Below, piece after piece: positions 1-8,994 of a stretch of DNA of 64,000 bases. Below the pieces are notes generated by a model. The model saw nothing but the letters and a program-made list of their open reading frames with translations. It searched no databases and was not told the origin of the DNA. Every line of letters begins with the position of its first letter. Within the stretch, counting starts at the first letter, position 1. The stretch is from Companilactobacillus kedongensis. Lineage in GTDB: Bacteria > Bacillota > Bacilli > Lactobacillales > Lactobacillaceae. A program made the translations under genes and the position numbers. Location: assembly GCF_003946625.1 (NCBI RefSeq), contig NZ_RHOR01000007.1, forward strand, positions 49,032 to 113,031, in the 5' to 3' direction.

Positions 1-766
1 ATCGAGTCCTGATTTGGAACGTCATATCGGTGTCTTCACCAATGGTGTCGATATCATACAAGAAAGTTTCCATTAGAACTTCACGTCTAAAAGCTGAAAA
101 TGCTCCTGACATTGTAAATAATTGATCACGAGATGATTCGATCGTACGTCCAGACATAAAGGCTTGAGCATATTCATAATATTCATTTTTAGCCAGGATA
201 CGATGCCAAAACCCTTTCACACCTTGGACCAATTCTTCCTTAGGCATTATGGACCCAGTCATAGCAGAAATACTAGGATCATTCTCAAAACGCAAAACCA
301 TATTTTCTACAGCGTGCGGTTCCAAGATACCATCACTATCAATATTAATCACATAAGTTCCAATACTCTCATAAATAGCTGTATTCAAGGCTTTAGCTTT
401 ACCATTATCAGTATTAACATAGCGCAATATCAGCTCTGGAAAGGTATTCTGTGCTTTCGCATAGGCTCCAAAACTATCGTCTGTACTCTGATTGTTTGCC
501 AAAACTATCTGCATGGCATCTTTAGGATAGGTCTGATTGTTGATCGATCGAATACAGTCAAATAGAGTATCTTCAGAATTATATACTGGCACAATAATTG
601 ATACATAAGGCCATTTGCCAGGTGCTACTAATTTCTTTTGATATTTATGTATATACATCAACTTAATAGTAGAAATAATTGCAGGAATTATTTCTACTAT
701 AATTGGAATAAGCGCCCAAGTGATCCAGAAGCCCATTTTATTAAGTGCCAAGTTAATCCAATACAT
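1..766 (-). CDS. Family 2 glycosyltransferase associated with exosortase G, partial
   Basis: The frame opens at an ATG at 766 and runs off the left edge, so about 255 residues are visible. An N-terminal membrane segment (residues 10-40) is followed by a GT2 domain beginning WPYVSIIVPVYNSEDTL. An NIDSDG metal/nucleotide-sugar motif and an ED-type motif (GEDTDMTFQ) resemble processive synthases such as hyaluronan synthase. Its start overlaps the stop of the exosortase gene (TGATG), implying translational coupling. A membrane GT2 is a known partner of XrtG, so it probably builds or transfers a glycan linked to the sorted surface protein. The exact sugar is unknown and the C-terminus lies outside the window. 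Confidence 0.85.
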   Translation of the reverse strand, partial: MYWINLALNKMGFWITWALIPIIVEIIPAIISTIKLMYIHKYQKKLVAPGKWPYVSIIVPVYNSEDTLFDCIRSINNQTYPKDAMQIVLANNQSTDDSFGAYAKAQNTFPELILRYVNTDNGKAKALNTAIYESIGTYVINIDSDGILEPHAVENMVLRFENDPSISAMTGSIMPKEELVQGVKGFWHRILAKNEYYEYAQAFMSGRTIESSRDQLFTMSGAFSAFRREVLMETFLYDIDTIGEDTDMTFQIRTR

Positions 767-1365
767 CACTCCTTACTACTCCTCCGATCTATGAACTTTC
801 GATAAATTCCACGTGCTAATTGAGAGTAAGTGAAGACGTTATAATACAGTGCAATGACTAATACATAGAAGACTAATCGTCCGATAACAGAGTGCGCCAA
901 AAAGAATGACTGTCCACCCATGAAATGAACAATTGTTATAACTACGATCAATCTTAAGACATTGATAAAATATATAAAAAGCATCCCAAAAACAGCATAG
1001 AATACTTTTTCCTTACGTTCATACATTGGGAAAAAGACGACTAATGAGACAAATGCACATGTTTCAATAATTCCTGAACATTCATAATCGATCGACATAA
1101 TGACCGGGTTATGACCGTTAGTAATATACACTAATCCCGTTTTCAACATGACTGTAGCCCAGCCGGTTATCTTATTTAAAAGATCGACCCCATGAATTAC
1201 TGCATGGGTAAAAAACCAGACCCAGTACGGACGGCTAATTGCCATTAAGATAAAGAAAAGTCCAGCACTACCAACAATAAAGAAGAAAGCAGATAACTGG
1301 GCTCTTTTTAGTACTGACAACATGTACAGCCATACCACGATTCCCAGTAGGATGTATATGTTCAT
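766..1365 (-). CDS. xrtG: Exosortase family protein XrtG
   Basis: A 199-residue polytopic membrane protein, within the usual size of Gram-positive exosortases. The three exosortase hallmark residues are visible: Cys96 in DYECSGI, Arg138 in INVLRLI and His158 in LAHSVIG, each at or inside a hydrophobic helix. Exosortases are proposed transpeptidases that cut a C-terminal tripartite sorting signal and attach the protein elsewhere. The likely substrate is the Firmicu-CTERM protein encoded 36 bases upstream. The downstream membrane glycosyltransferase overlaps its stop codon. Identification rests on the catalytic residues plus the conserved three-gene context. Confidence 0.9.
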   Translation of the reverse strand: MNIYILLGIVVWLYMLSVLKRAQLSAFFFIVGSAGLFFILMAISRPYWVWFFTHAVIHGVDLLNKITGWATVMLKTGLVYITNGHNPVIMSIDYECSGIIETCAFVSLVVFFPMYERKEKVFYAVFGMLFIYFINVLRLIVVITIVHFMGGQSFFLAHSVIGRLVFYVLVIALYYNVFTYSQLARGIYRKFIDRRSSKE

Positions 1366-1401
1366 TTTATATCAGTCCTATTATTTAATTTATTCATCAA
1401 A

Positions 1402-2589
1402 CTATTTACCAGAAGTACGTGCTCCACGTTTCAAATATCCCGCTTTCTTAAGTTTGACATATCCAAATCCAGCGATTAAGACCCCGACTCCAGAAATCAA
1501 GAGTGGACCTGTTGAACCACCAGAAGTCGTGACTTTCTCATTACCAATGTTGGGATTGTACATAGTAATTGTTTGGCCACCCATAGTTGAAACATCTAAC
1601 TTGCTAAGATCTACTCGGAACTCACCAATATTGTTTTTTCCATCATTAGTGACATAACCATTTCCGACTTTTCCATATTGATGGCCTTCATTATAGTCAC
1701 CACCAGTAAAAGTAACGGCCTTAGTTTCATTATCAGCTAAGCTACCAGGGATCTCATCAGTCCAAACGTAAACCTTCTTACCACCAATATCAAAATTATA
1801 ATCACCATAGCTAGGTACTTGTCCATACTTCATTTTGACATAAACATATACGTAATGACCATCACTGACCATAGCTGTATAGCCGTTATAACCTTCAGTC
1901 AATTGGATATTCTTCCAATCTTGATACTTACCATCAATATTAATATTCAAATTATCATTAGTATTGTTAGCATTGGCATCTGTTGGAGTATCACCTTTTT
2001 CATTCTTATCGGCTTTACCATCAACAGTACCTACAGCATTTTTTTCACCAACAGAATTAACAGTTGTGGTTACCGCATCACTACCAATATTAGAATTTTT
2101 CATTGAAATCTGTTTACCTACATCTGAATCAGGTAGGTTGAACTTGCTTAAATCAATTTTGAACTCGGCAACACTTTTACCATCAACAGTAGAGACATAT
2201 CCGTTACCTACTGTTCCATATTGGGTACCGTCAAAATCTGAACCACCAGTTAGTGTAATCTGTTTGGCATCACCCTCAGCAACATCACCAGAAATATCGT
2301 TAGTCCAAGCATGATAATCTTTTCCACCAACACTAAAGACATAATCACCATGACCAGGCACCTGTCCATTGATCATTTTCACGTAGACATTAACATACTG
2401 ACCGTCACTGACCATTCCGGTATATCCATTGTAACCTTCGACCAAGTTAGTATTTTTCCAATCAGAGAATTGTCCATCAATGGTAATAGGATCAGAATCA
2501 GCACTTACAGTTGCAGGTTTTATACCTGCTATTGAACCGCCAAGTCCAAGCATGATCGCTGCGACCACTATCATTTTACGTAATTTCAT
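1402..2589 (-). CDS. Secreted Firmicu-CTERM sorting-domain protein, exosortase G substrate
   Basis: 395 residues. A signal peptide (about 1-30, ending near VSADS) is preceded by a GGGGGGA ribosome site. The mature part contains two homologous domains, about residues 34-175 and 212-360. Each starts with an IDGxxxDWKN segment and shares EGYNGYT, MVSDG and YVKM blocks, so it arose by internal duplication. A linker rich in Asn, Asp and Lys separates them. The C-terminus has a short GGSTGP segment, a single hydrophobic helix (about 366-384) and a basic tail (LKKAGYLKRGARTSGK), the tripartite layout of exosortase substrates. It should be processed by XrtG and surface displayed; the binding role of the repeats is unknown. 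Confidence 0.87.
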   Translation of the reverse strand: MKLRKMIVVAAIMLGLGGSIAGIKPATVSADSDPITIDGQFSDWKNTNLVEGYNGYTGMVSDGQYVNVYVKMINGQVPGHGDYVFSVGGKDYHAWTNDISGDVAEGDAKQITLTGGSDFDGTQYGTVGNGYVSTVDGKSVAEFKIDLSKFNLPDSDVGKQISMKNSNIGSDAVTTTVNSVGEKNAVGTVDGKADKNEKGDTPTDANANNTNDNLNINIDGKYQDWKNIQLTEGYNGYTAMVSDGHYVYVYVKMKYGQVPSYGDYNFDIGGKKVYVWTDEIPGSLADNETKAVTFTGGDYNEGHQYGKVGNGYVTNDGKNNIGEFRVDLSKLDVSTMGGQTITMYNPNIGNEKVTTSGGSTGPLLISGVGVLIAGFGYVKLKKAGYLKRGARTSGK

Positions 2590-2810
2590 AACGTTGAATT
2601 CCCCCCTTTAACTTTAGGATTCCTCAAACAACTATTTTGACATTTTATTGTTTACAAAAATATTTATACTCCATTTTATTTTAACTTAATTTATAGTCAT
2701 GATAAAGATACTTTGCTCATAATTCAAATATAAATAACTTGTTCTATAGCAATTTTATTATCACAAAAGGATTAGCGAGTGTGATAAAACATGGTCAGCT
2801 TTCGAGCATT

Positions 2811-2862
2811 AAGGCAAATAGCTCCAGTAATCCGACTTTGGATTACTGGAGCTATTTGCCTT
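2811..2862. repeat. Perfect 23-bp inverted repeat
   Basis: Arms 2811-2833 and 2840-2862 are perfectly complementary around a 6-nt loop. Neither strand has an adjoining T-run, so it is not a standard terminator. It lies 54 bp past the end of the glycosyltransferase gene at 2917, in the gap 2590-2916, which otherwise shows no convincing gene. Confidence 0.8.
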
Positions 2863-2916
2863 AAGCGGAAAAAACTATATTTTGTTGCACGTTTATGCTG
2901 CATGTTAAGGTGAATT

Positions 2917-3666
2917 CTATTCCATTTCTTCACGGTCATTGAATCCATGAATAGTTCTATAAACTCGTAAATTAGCAAGTCCTACATCCCGAACATTTTC
3001 AATCGTCACTTTACGACTGGCACTATCTTTTCTAGAAACATAATGATATAAAGGCTTGTTATCCAGATAAAATTTCTGTGCTAAAGTTGCATATTCCACA
3101 TTGAAAACTTCGTCCTCCATCAAATCCAGATCTGTTTGAAAAGACAGATTATTTTTTTTTATGATAGATGTACGATAAACTTTGTTCCACGTGTAACCCA
3201 TGACTGTTCCATTGATTTTAATGATCTGCTTGATTGCTTCATCTCGATCAACAAAACTGTTTTGACGGTCAATTCTTTTATTCTTTTTACCGTTATCGTT
3301 GAAGAAGCCACATGTTGCCATGTCTAAATCATATTCTTTAAACAAGCTTAGAAAAAAATCAACGTATTCTGGTTCAACAAAATCATCACCATCAACAAAA
3401 GTAACCAGATCAGTCTTTACTACCTGCAATCCAGAATTTCTAGCCGCTGAAACTCCAGCATTTTGCGCATGGCAAACAACTCTGATCCAGTTATACTCTT
3501 CTTCGTATTTTCTGATAACATCTAAAGTATTATCAGTCGAACAATCATCAACAATGATCACTTCAAAATTTTTATTAGTTTGGGCGATCAATGATTCGAT
3601 CGTTTTGTTAATGTAGCCAGCGACATTATACGCTGATACAATAATTGAAAGTTTATTTTCTGTCAT
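2917..3666 (-). CDS. Family 2 glycosyltransferase, short C-terminus
   Basis: The start is the ATG at 3666, placed 8 nt after AAGGTGA; an in-frame GTG 12 bases upstream is less likely. 249 residues with an N-terminal GT-A fold: LSIIVSAYNVAGYI, VDDCSTDNT and FVDGDDFVEPEY (DxD). This resembles cell-wall polysaccharide or teichoic-acid transferases of the EpsJ/TagA-like GT2 type. Related proteins usually continue to roughly 300-340 residues, while this one stops soon after the catalytic domain, so a truncation or frameshift is possible. A perfect inverted repeat follows it. The acceptor is unknown. Confidence 0.8.
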   Translation of the reverse strand: MTENKLSIIVSAYNVAGYINKTIESLIAQTNKNFEVIIVDDCSTDNTLDVIRKYEEEYNWIRVVCHAQNAGVSAARNSGLQVVKTDLVTFVDGDDFVEPEYVDFFLSLFKEYDLDMATCGFFNDNGKKNKRIDRQNSFVDRDEAIKQIIKINGTVMGYTWNKVYRTSIIKKNNLSFQTDLDLMEDEVFNVEYATLAQKFYLDNKPLYHYVSRKDSASRKVTIENVRDVGLANLRVYRTIHGFNDREEME

Positions 3667-3739
3667 TAATAAAATCACCTTAATAACATTTTACTTCAAA
3701 AAACCTAATACACGCAACGAATTATCGGGGAGGAAAATT

Positions 3740-4489
3740 ATGAAACGTATCTTAAATCTTGAAGGTGCAATAAACCTACGTGAACTGGGGGGATATAAAA
3801 CCGCCAGTGGCCAACAAATTAAATATAATAAACTCCTTCGTTCAGGAGATATAAGTAATCTAACGCCTCAAGCTTTAAATTACCTTAAAAAATATGGATT
3901 AAAATATGTCGTTGATTTTCGTTCCGAACGAGAACAGAATGCTTGGACCGATCAAAATACTAATTTTTATAAAATTTATTCAGACCCAGTCTATCCATTA
4001 AAAGGCAACGGCGAAAAATTAATGAACGCTTTTGACAGTCAACAGTCATATCTAGGGATGATCTATCAATCAGTCCTTTTGGATAAATACGGACAGAGAG
4101 CTTACAAATTATTCTTTGATCTCTTATTAGAAAATGATCAACCAGATGAGTCGTTATTATTTCACTGTGCTGCCGGCAAGGATCGAACTGGCATGGGTGC
4201 TATCCTGATTCTCAAAGCTCTAGGGGTTGACGATGAGACAATTACCAAAGACTACCTTTTGACAAATCTTATGTACTCCGATACAGCTACGATCGCCCGC
4301 ACTTTAAATGATAAAAACGGTAGTGAAGACATCAATAAAATGAATATGACTAAAGCTGATTTAGCCAGTGTCACTTCTGTCTTCGCTGCAATAGACCACT
4401 ACTATGGAAGTTTTGAGGAATATTTGCACTCAGCTTTTGGAATTAATTCAAAAAAGCTCAAAAAATTAAAAAGAATTTACTTAGAGTAG
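3740..4489 (+). CDS. Protein-tyrosine/serine phosphatase, IphP-like
   Basis: 249 residues with a strong GGGGAGGA site before the ATG. The cysteine phosphatase signature HCAAGKDRTG spans residues 142-151, with Cys143 as nucleophile and Arg149 binding phosphate. The N-terminal NLRELGGYKT segment and VVDFRSERE (57-65) are typical of the IphP/Tyr_phosphatase-3 family found in lactobacilli and Listeria (LipA-like). No signal peptide is seen, so it is probably cytosolic. It stands alone, divergent from the preceding glycosyltransferase and 53 bp before the ABC exporter. Substrate (phosphotyrosine or phosphoinositide) is not deducible. Confidence 0.88.
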   Translation: MKRILNLEGAINLRELGGYKTASGQQIKYNKLLRSGDISNLTPQALNYLKKYGLKYVVDFRSEREQNAWTDQNTNFYKIYSDPVYPLKGNGEKLMNAFDSQQSYLGMIYQSVLLDKYGQRAYKLFFDLLLENDQPDESLLFHCAAGKDRTGMGAILILKALGVDDETITKDYLLTNLMYSDTATIARTLNDKNGSEDINKMNMTKADLASVTSVFAAIDHYYGSFEEYLHSAFGINSKKLKKLKRIYLE

Positions 4490-4542
4490 GATAACTATTA
4501 TAATCAACTTACCAAATATATAGTTATGAATCGGGGTAGCCA

Positions 4543-6489
4543 ATGAGCTTGTTAGAACTAAAAGACGTCAAAAAATCTTTTATGCTAGGCAAAAAGAAGT
4601 TTCCTGTTCTAAAAGGGATCAATCTGGAACTTGATCGCGGAGAATTTGTTTCAATTCTAGGTGAATCCGGTGGCGGTAAAACAACCTTACTAAACACTAT
4701 CGGTGGATTAGATTCTCAATTTGAAGGCGATATTCTTGTTGACGGAAAGTCGCTCAAAAAAGGATCAGATAAAGCTTTGGACAATTACCGCAGTCACACT
4801 GTTGGTTTTGTTTTCCAGAGTTTCCATCTGATCAGCCACTTAACAATTTTAGAAAACGTTCTAGTTCCTCTAGAAATGTCATCGCTAAGTAAATCAGAAC
4901 GTGTACAACGTGCTACTGACTTATTAAAAAAGGTGGGACTAGAAGAACATGTCACTAAACATCCCAATCAATTATCCGGTGGACAAAAACAACGTGTTGC
5001 TATTGCCCGTGCTTTAGCAAATGACCCAGAGATCATTATCGCTGACGAACCCACTGGAGCCTTAGATTCACAAAATACAAAAGAAGTATTAAAAATCTTA
5101 GACGATATTGCCAAAGAAGGTAAATTAGTAATTGCCGTTACCCACTCACAAACAGTCGCTGATTATGGTACAAGAATCGTCCATTTGGCAGATGGTGTGA
5201 TCGATTCTGATAAAGTGATTCGTGACAGCTATGAGATAGAAGATGTCAGTGATGCTAACAAAAAAATCACTCATCTAAGCTTCATGGATACCTTTAGATT
5301 AGCTTGGGAACACATGATCTACACAAAGGGCCGAAATATTCTGATCATAATTGGTGCTGCAATAGGTATCTTCTCAATTATCTTGATGCTGGGACTAGGA
5401 TCTGGTGTCACTGGTTATATCAATGGCGAAATGACTAAACAGATCAATCCTAACGCTATCCAAGTTACAAAGAACTTACCGCAAAATGGGACCAATACAG
5501 ATACTGATTCTATAAATATTACTAAATCAGATATAAAAGACTTTAAAGACATCAAGAATGTTGAAAAAGTTGAAAAAGCCTATTTCCTACAATCTCCAAA
5601 GTTAAATTACAATAAAAAAAATACCAACGTTCAATATTTCCAAACTTGGAATGCAACTGAAAAGACTGGCGACATCACCAAGGGATCAAAGCCAGGTAAC
5701 GGTGAGATCATCCTGCTTAAGTCGGATGCTCAAAAACTAAATAAGAAACATTACAAGAATTTAGTTGGTAAAACCGTCAAGATGTACATCTCAACTTTAG
5801 ATGATGATAAGAAACCTACTCAAGTTGCTATTGACTTGAAAGTTTCAGGTATCATCAAATCCGGATCCTCTGCCATCACTTATGACACTCTAAAATCCGC
5901 ATCTAAAAAATCTAACGTAACCATCAAACCTAACTTTGCTACCTTGACAGTTAATGAGACTCAAAATGTCAAAGCCGTTCAAGATAAGATCAAATCTTAT
6001 AAAATGACTGTCAAAAACAAGAAACAGAATAAGTACATGATCACAGGTGTCGGTGCGATCATTGACCAACTTAATACTTATCTAAACCTTGCTTTCTACG
6101 TTCTAGCAGGTGTTGCTGGTATTTCCTTGATCGTATCAGCTATCATGATTATCGTTGTTCTATACATCAGTGTTTCTGAACGTACTCAGGAAATCGGTAT
6201 CTTACGTGCCATCGGTGCTAGAAAGAAAGATATTAGAAATATGTTTGTTTCTGAATCATTCTTAATTGGATTAGTATCTGGGGTATTTGCCGTTCTAATT
6301 GCTTATGGAGTTCAACTATTGATCAATAATGCGACCCAAAATGCTTTTAAAGCAACAATAGTCTCGATATCACCGGGTAATGCCATATTCGGTATCGCCA
6401 TAAGTATCATTATTAGTTTGCTTGCTGCTCTAGCTCCATCAAGACGTGCTGCTAAACTAGATCCACGCGATTCACTAACAGATGAATAA
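4543..6489 (+). CDS. MacB-like ABC exporter, fused ATPase and FtsX permease
   Basis: 648 residues. The N-terminal ATPase (1-230) has Walker A GESGGGKT (40-47), LSGGQ (144-148) and Walker B IIIADEP (164-170). A membrane helix near 265-290, an extracytoplasmic domain (about 295-510) and three C-terminal helices (about 515-640) with the FtsX-type ERTQEIGILRAIGARKKDI motif follow. Such fused proteins dimerise into mechanotransmitting exporters for peptides or drugs, usually for antimicrobial-peptide resistance. It may be coupled to the phosphatase upstream; a terminator follows directly. Substrate unknown. Confidence 0.9.
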   Translation: MSLLELKDVKKSFMLGKKKFPVLKGINLELDRGEFVSILGESGGGKTTLLNTIGGLDSQFEGDILVDGKSLKKGSDKALDNYRSHTVGFVFQSFHLISHLTILENVLVPLEMSSLSKSERVQRATDLLKKVGLEEHVTKHPNQLSGGQKQRVAIARALANDPEIIIADEPTGALDSQNTKEVLKILDDIAKEGKLVIAVTHSQTVADYGTRIVHLADGVIDSDKVIRDSYEIEDVSDANKKITHLSFMDTFRLAWEHMIYTKGRNILIIIGAAIGIFSIILMLGLGSGVTGYINGEMTKQINPNAIQVTKNLPQNGTNTDTDSINITKSDIKDFKDIKNVEKVEKAYFLQSPKLNYNKKNTNVQYFQTWNATEKTGDITKGSKPGNGEIILLKSDAQKLNKKHYKNLVGKTVKMYISTLDDDKKPTQVAIDLKVSGIIKSGSSAITYDTLKSASKKSNVTIKPNFATLTVNETQNVKAVQDKIKSYKMTVKNKKQNKYMITGVGAIIDQLNTYLNLAFYVLAGVAGISLIVSAIMIIVVLYISVSERTQEIGILRAIGARKKDIRNMFVSESFLIGLVSGVFAVLIAYGVQLLINNATQNAFKATIVSISPGNAIFGIAISIIISLLAALAPSRRAAKLDPRDSLTDE

Positions 6490-6503
6490 ATTAATAATCC
6501 TTA

Positions 6504-6531
6504 AAATCTCAGCTTAGGCTGAGATTTTTTT
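6504..6531 (+). terminator. Rho-independent terminator after the ABC exporter
   Basis: A 9-bp stem of AAATCTCAGC type with a four-base loop, followed by seven T residues, 14 bp after the exporter stop. Confidence 0.85.
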
Positions 6532-6665
6532 GTATAATAGAGATTCGATAAGATCGAGGAATCAATCAACAAGTATGATGTTTTTGTGAACTTTACGGTA
6601 GACATCTTTATGAACGTCCGTTTGTTTTGTATACTTATCTTTGTCAAAGTAATGGAGGAATAATT

Positions 6666-8003
6666 ATGTTTTGTCCTAATTGTGGCCACAAAGTTGACCC
6701 TTCACAGAAGTTTTGTGACAACTGCGGTGCGGCCTTAAAGAAAAGAAATACCAGTGCTGACCTAAATACTGATGAACTTCATCAATCTGAAGAAGACGAT
6801 ACTATTCGTTCTCTTTCAGATATTGAGGCTGAACTTAAAGCAGCAGAAAAGAAGCCAGAACCTGCACCAGCGTCTAAAGAAACACACTACACACAGGCTC
6901 CAGCTCAACAAAAAGCTTACGACAGTGTAAGAGAGGCACCCGTCAAGCCTGCTGCACCTAAACACACTGAGCCTGCGACTCACTATGATCCCGTAAAAAC
7001 TTATGAACGTACAAAGTCCGATCCAGCTGATGCATTAGACGATCGAACAATGGCTTACAATAAAAACGATTTTCGACAGGCTGAAAAGGTTTATCACGAT
7101 CCTTATACCAATAAACCTTATAAACCTGCAGAAGATCCCTTCAAGCCAACTAAAAGTGAATTAAAGAAACAACAAAAAGAAAAGTTAAAAGAAAAAGTTG
7201 AAAAACAAGGAGACGGTCTATTCTCCAATATGTTAAGTTTTGCTCGTAATAACAGTTACTTAAGTATTTTCGCTGTTATCATCACAGCAATTCTCTTAGT
7301 CTTTAAACGTAATTATGGATGGATTGCTTTAGCAGTCTTTATTCTATTGTGGTTTCTCACATCACAATTTAGACATGGCAAAGAAGTAGGTCTAAATAAG
7401 AGATTCTCACATTCAAATGAAGATGCTGATAAACCAGCCAATGATAATGTACACACCTCTGGTAATAGTTATGATCAACCTAGAGAATATCAACATACTG
7501 AAAGACCTGCTAAAACTAAAAAAGAACATAAAGTTCGTGATGCCAGTCGTGGTAAGAATTCACGTCAGATCATGATCATTATTTCTTCAATCATCGGATT
7601 TATTTCATCCGTTAGCGGTCCATTTATCAATGGCGTTTCCCTGTCCAGTACTATTGCCTCCGCAGCTAACTACACAGCTAACTTAGGTGCGCAAACTACT
7701 CTGATCATGAATGCATCTTCAGCTATCCGTTTGATATGCTTCATTTCACCAGTTATAGCCTTGATTGCAGCATGCTTCAGATCACATGGAAGTATCAGAA
7801 TAGTTAGGATCTTCACCTTATTACCAACTATTATTTATGCATTGGTATATGGAATATTCTCATCTGGTGCAGTAAATTCAGCTGCCATTACTGGTCAAAC
7901 TGCTATTGGCGGTACAGCCTTTGGATATAGCTTCTATATTCTATTGATAACTTCAATTGTTTCATTGTTATTGGCTTATACATTAAGACCACATACTAGA
8001 TAG
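6666..8003 (+). CDS. Zinc-ribbon membrane protein of unknown function
   Basis: The start is the ATG at 6666, behind a GGAGGA site; a TTG 39 bases upstream lacks one. 445 residues. The first 27 residues form a zinc ribbon (CPNCGHKVDPSQKFCDNCG). A long Pro/Lys/Glu-rich hydrophilic stretch (about 30-180) follows. Two helices lie around residues 200-235, a second charged linker comes next, and four hydrophobic segments fill the last 120 residues. Zinc-ribbon plus membrane architecture is common in Firmicutes envelope proteins, but no enzymatic motif is visible. Not recognised beyond that. Confidence 0.75.
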   Translation: MFCPNCGHKVDPSQKFCDNCGAALKKRNTSADLNTDELHQSEEDDTIRSLSDIEAELKAAEKKPEPAPASKETHYTQAPAQQKAYDSVREAPVKPAAPKHTEPATHYDPVKTYERTKSDPADALDDRTMAYNKNDFRQAEKVYHDPYTNKPYKPAEDPFKPTKSELKKQQKEKLKEKVEKQGDGLFSNMLSFARNNSYLSIFAVIITAILLVFKRNYGWIALAVFILLWFLTSQFRHGKEVGLNKRFSHSNEDADKPANDNVHTSGNSYDQPREYQHTERPAKTKKEHKVRDASRGKNSRQIMIIISSIIGFISSVSGPFINGVSLSSTIASAANYTANLGAQTTLIMNASSAIRLICFISPVIALIAACFRSHGSIRIVRIFTLLPTIIYALVYGIFSSGAVNSAAITGQTAIGGTAFGYSFYILLITSIVSLLLAYTLRPHTR

Positions 8004-8020
8004 TAGCTTTGTTTGCCTTA

Positions 8021-8195
8021 CCGCCTCCGATTTTTAGTAATTCCGCCTGTTGCCGGACCATCTTCAGCCAAGGTCTGAAGATTCGATTCCGAGCTTTGCT
8101 TCCCGCAAATCTCAAAATCGTCCATGCCGTAAGAACGGAAATTCACCGTTCTAACGCCATTATGGCGACTGGCTCCATTACTAAAAATCTCCGGC
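8021..8195 (+). repeat. Dispersed palindromic element copy 1 (orientation A)
   Basis: Begins CCGCCTCCG and ends CTCCGGC. The outer inverted stem pairs TTTTTAGTAAT with ATTACTAAAAA. It contains the family core: TCAGCCAAGGTCTGA, then CGAGCTTTGCTT, CGCAAATCTCAAAATCG, then a small GAACGG...CCGTTC hairpin. Located 17 bp after the zinc-ribbon gene. Short ORFs within it are not conserved between copies. Confidence 0.85.
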
Positions 8196-8228
8196 TAATA
8201 TACACTAAATATTTAAATAGAAAAATAT

Positions 8229-8287
8229 AGATCCCTGAATATATTGGATTTTATTGTAAAATCCTGTATATCTAGGGATCTTTTTTT
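8229..8287 (+). terminator. Long hairpin terminator between elements 1 and 2
   Basis: Stem AGATCCCT...AGGGATCT with an inner GGATTTTA/TAAAATCC stem, followed by seven T residues. Confidence 0.85.
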
Positions 8288-8337
8288 ATATCAATATGAT
8301 TTAAATCATGTGACAATTCCAATCCAATAACTATCTA

Positions 8338-8514
8338 AGCCGGAGAGTGCGAGGGTGTTGGTCAGTAGTGAAAATTTCGTTAGGATAGCGCAGCTATACT
8401 TACGAAATGGACGTATTTTGAGATTTGCAGCACTATGCAAAGCTCAAAATCGAGACGTGAGGTCAAGACTCACGCCGGTCCCACAACAGACCGACATCCT
8501 CGCACTCTTCGGCG
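8338..8514 (-). repeat. Dispersed palindromic element copy 2 (orientation B)
   Basis: Inverted relative to copy 1. The outer stem GAGTGCGAGG...CCTCGCACTC has a sequence unrelated to copy 1. The core GAGATTTGC...GCAAAGCTCAAAATCGAG is present. An internal side hairpin (CATTTCGTAAG-type, 8365-8405) is longer than in other copies. Confidence 0.85.
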
Positions 8515-8548
8515 ATACCAACCTAAATAAAATTTTCAGGCGTTTTTT

Positions 8549-8576
8549 TTGTATATTTGGCAGAATAGTCTATAAT
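8549..8576 (+). promoter_or_regulatory. Sigma-A promoter of the ncRNA candidate
   Basis: TTGTAT (8549-8554), a 16-bp spacer and a perfect TATAAT (8571-8576). No open reading frame starts downstream on this strand. Confidence 0.65.
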
Positions 8577-8582
8577 TCAAAG

Positions 8583-8762
8583 TAAGAAAACCGGATATGT
8601 TTAAACATATTTAGTTTTCGATAACCTCATTACTTTACTAGACCTAAAGAATGAGGACCCAGTTGCCAATACCCCACCAGTTTAAGAAGACTGCCGTTGC
8701 GGCAGCTGCCTAGTTTCGTTTCATGAATGGGATAGATATAAGGGGCCTAGCCCCTTATTTTT
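8583..8762 (+). ncRNA. Structured stand-alone RNA candidate
   Basis: About 180 nt between a good promoter and a terminator (TAAGGGGC/GCCCCTTA, then five T residues, 8739-8762). Successive hairpins are visible: GAAAAC...GTTTTC with an inner ATATGTTTAAACATAT stem (8587-8621), CCTCATT...AATGAGG (8627-8658), and a GC-rich CTGCCGTTGCGGCAG hairpin near 8690. No ORF with a ribosome site lies inside. The 5' and 3' ends do not pair as in 6S RNA, and SRP, tmRNA and RNase P motifs are absent. Family not recognised. Confidence 0.6.
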
Positions 8763-8954
8763 AAATCAATATACGGGGATGAAAAGTCGATACTAGAGAT
8801 TAAATATTTTATTCGGAGTAGCTGGTTTCATGAACTGGCTCAACCATTTGAATAAACCCTCCTGATAATTACAACTACTAATACGTTTCTGAGAGGATAT
8901 TTACAACCTCTCTGAAAAATTAATACACCAACTTTAAAATAAGAAATGCTTCCT
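8763..8954. other. Intergenic stretch without a gene
   Basis: AT-rich. Two modest hairpins are seen: one near 8816-8850 (GGTTTCATGAACTGGCTC type) and TTTCTGAGAGG...CCTCTCTGAAA near 8885-8920. No start codon with a ribosome site was found. Confidence 0.5.
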
Positions 8955-8990
8955 AAAAAAAGACTTCTGAGAGTGATCTCAGGAGTCTTT
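8955..8990 (-). terminator. Terminator of the hydrolase/GDPD operon
   Basis: On the minus strand a GACTCCTGAGA...TCTCAGAAGTC stem is followed by seven T residues, five bases after the hydrolase stop. Confidence 0.85.
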
Positions 8991-8994
8991 TCGT

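Noticed and set aside
1819..2535. Plus-strand ORFs opposite the Firmicu-CTERM gene
   Set aside because: They are antisense shadows of a well-supported minus-strand gene.
2772..2978. 68-codon minus-strand ORF overlapping the glycosyltransferase end
   Set aside because: It has no ribosome site and spans the perfect inverted repeat; kept only as a possible frameshifted tail of the glycosyltransferase.
8583..8762. 6S RNA identity for the ncRNA
   Set aside because: No closing stem between 5' and 3' ends and no single large central bubble; a separate terminator hairpin follows.
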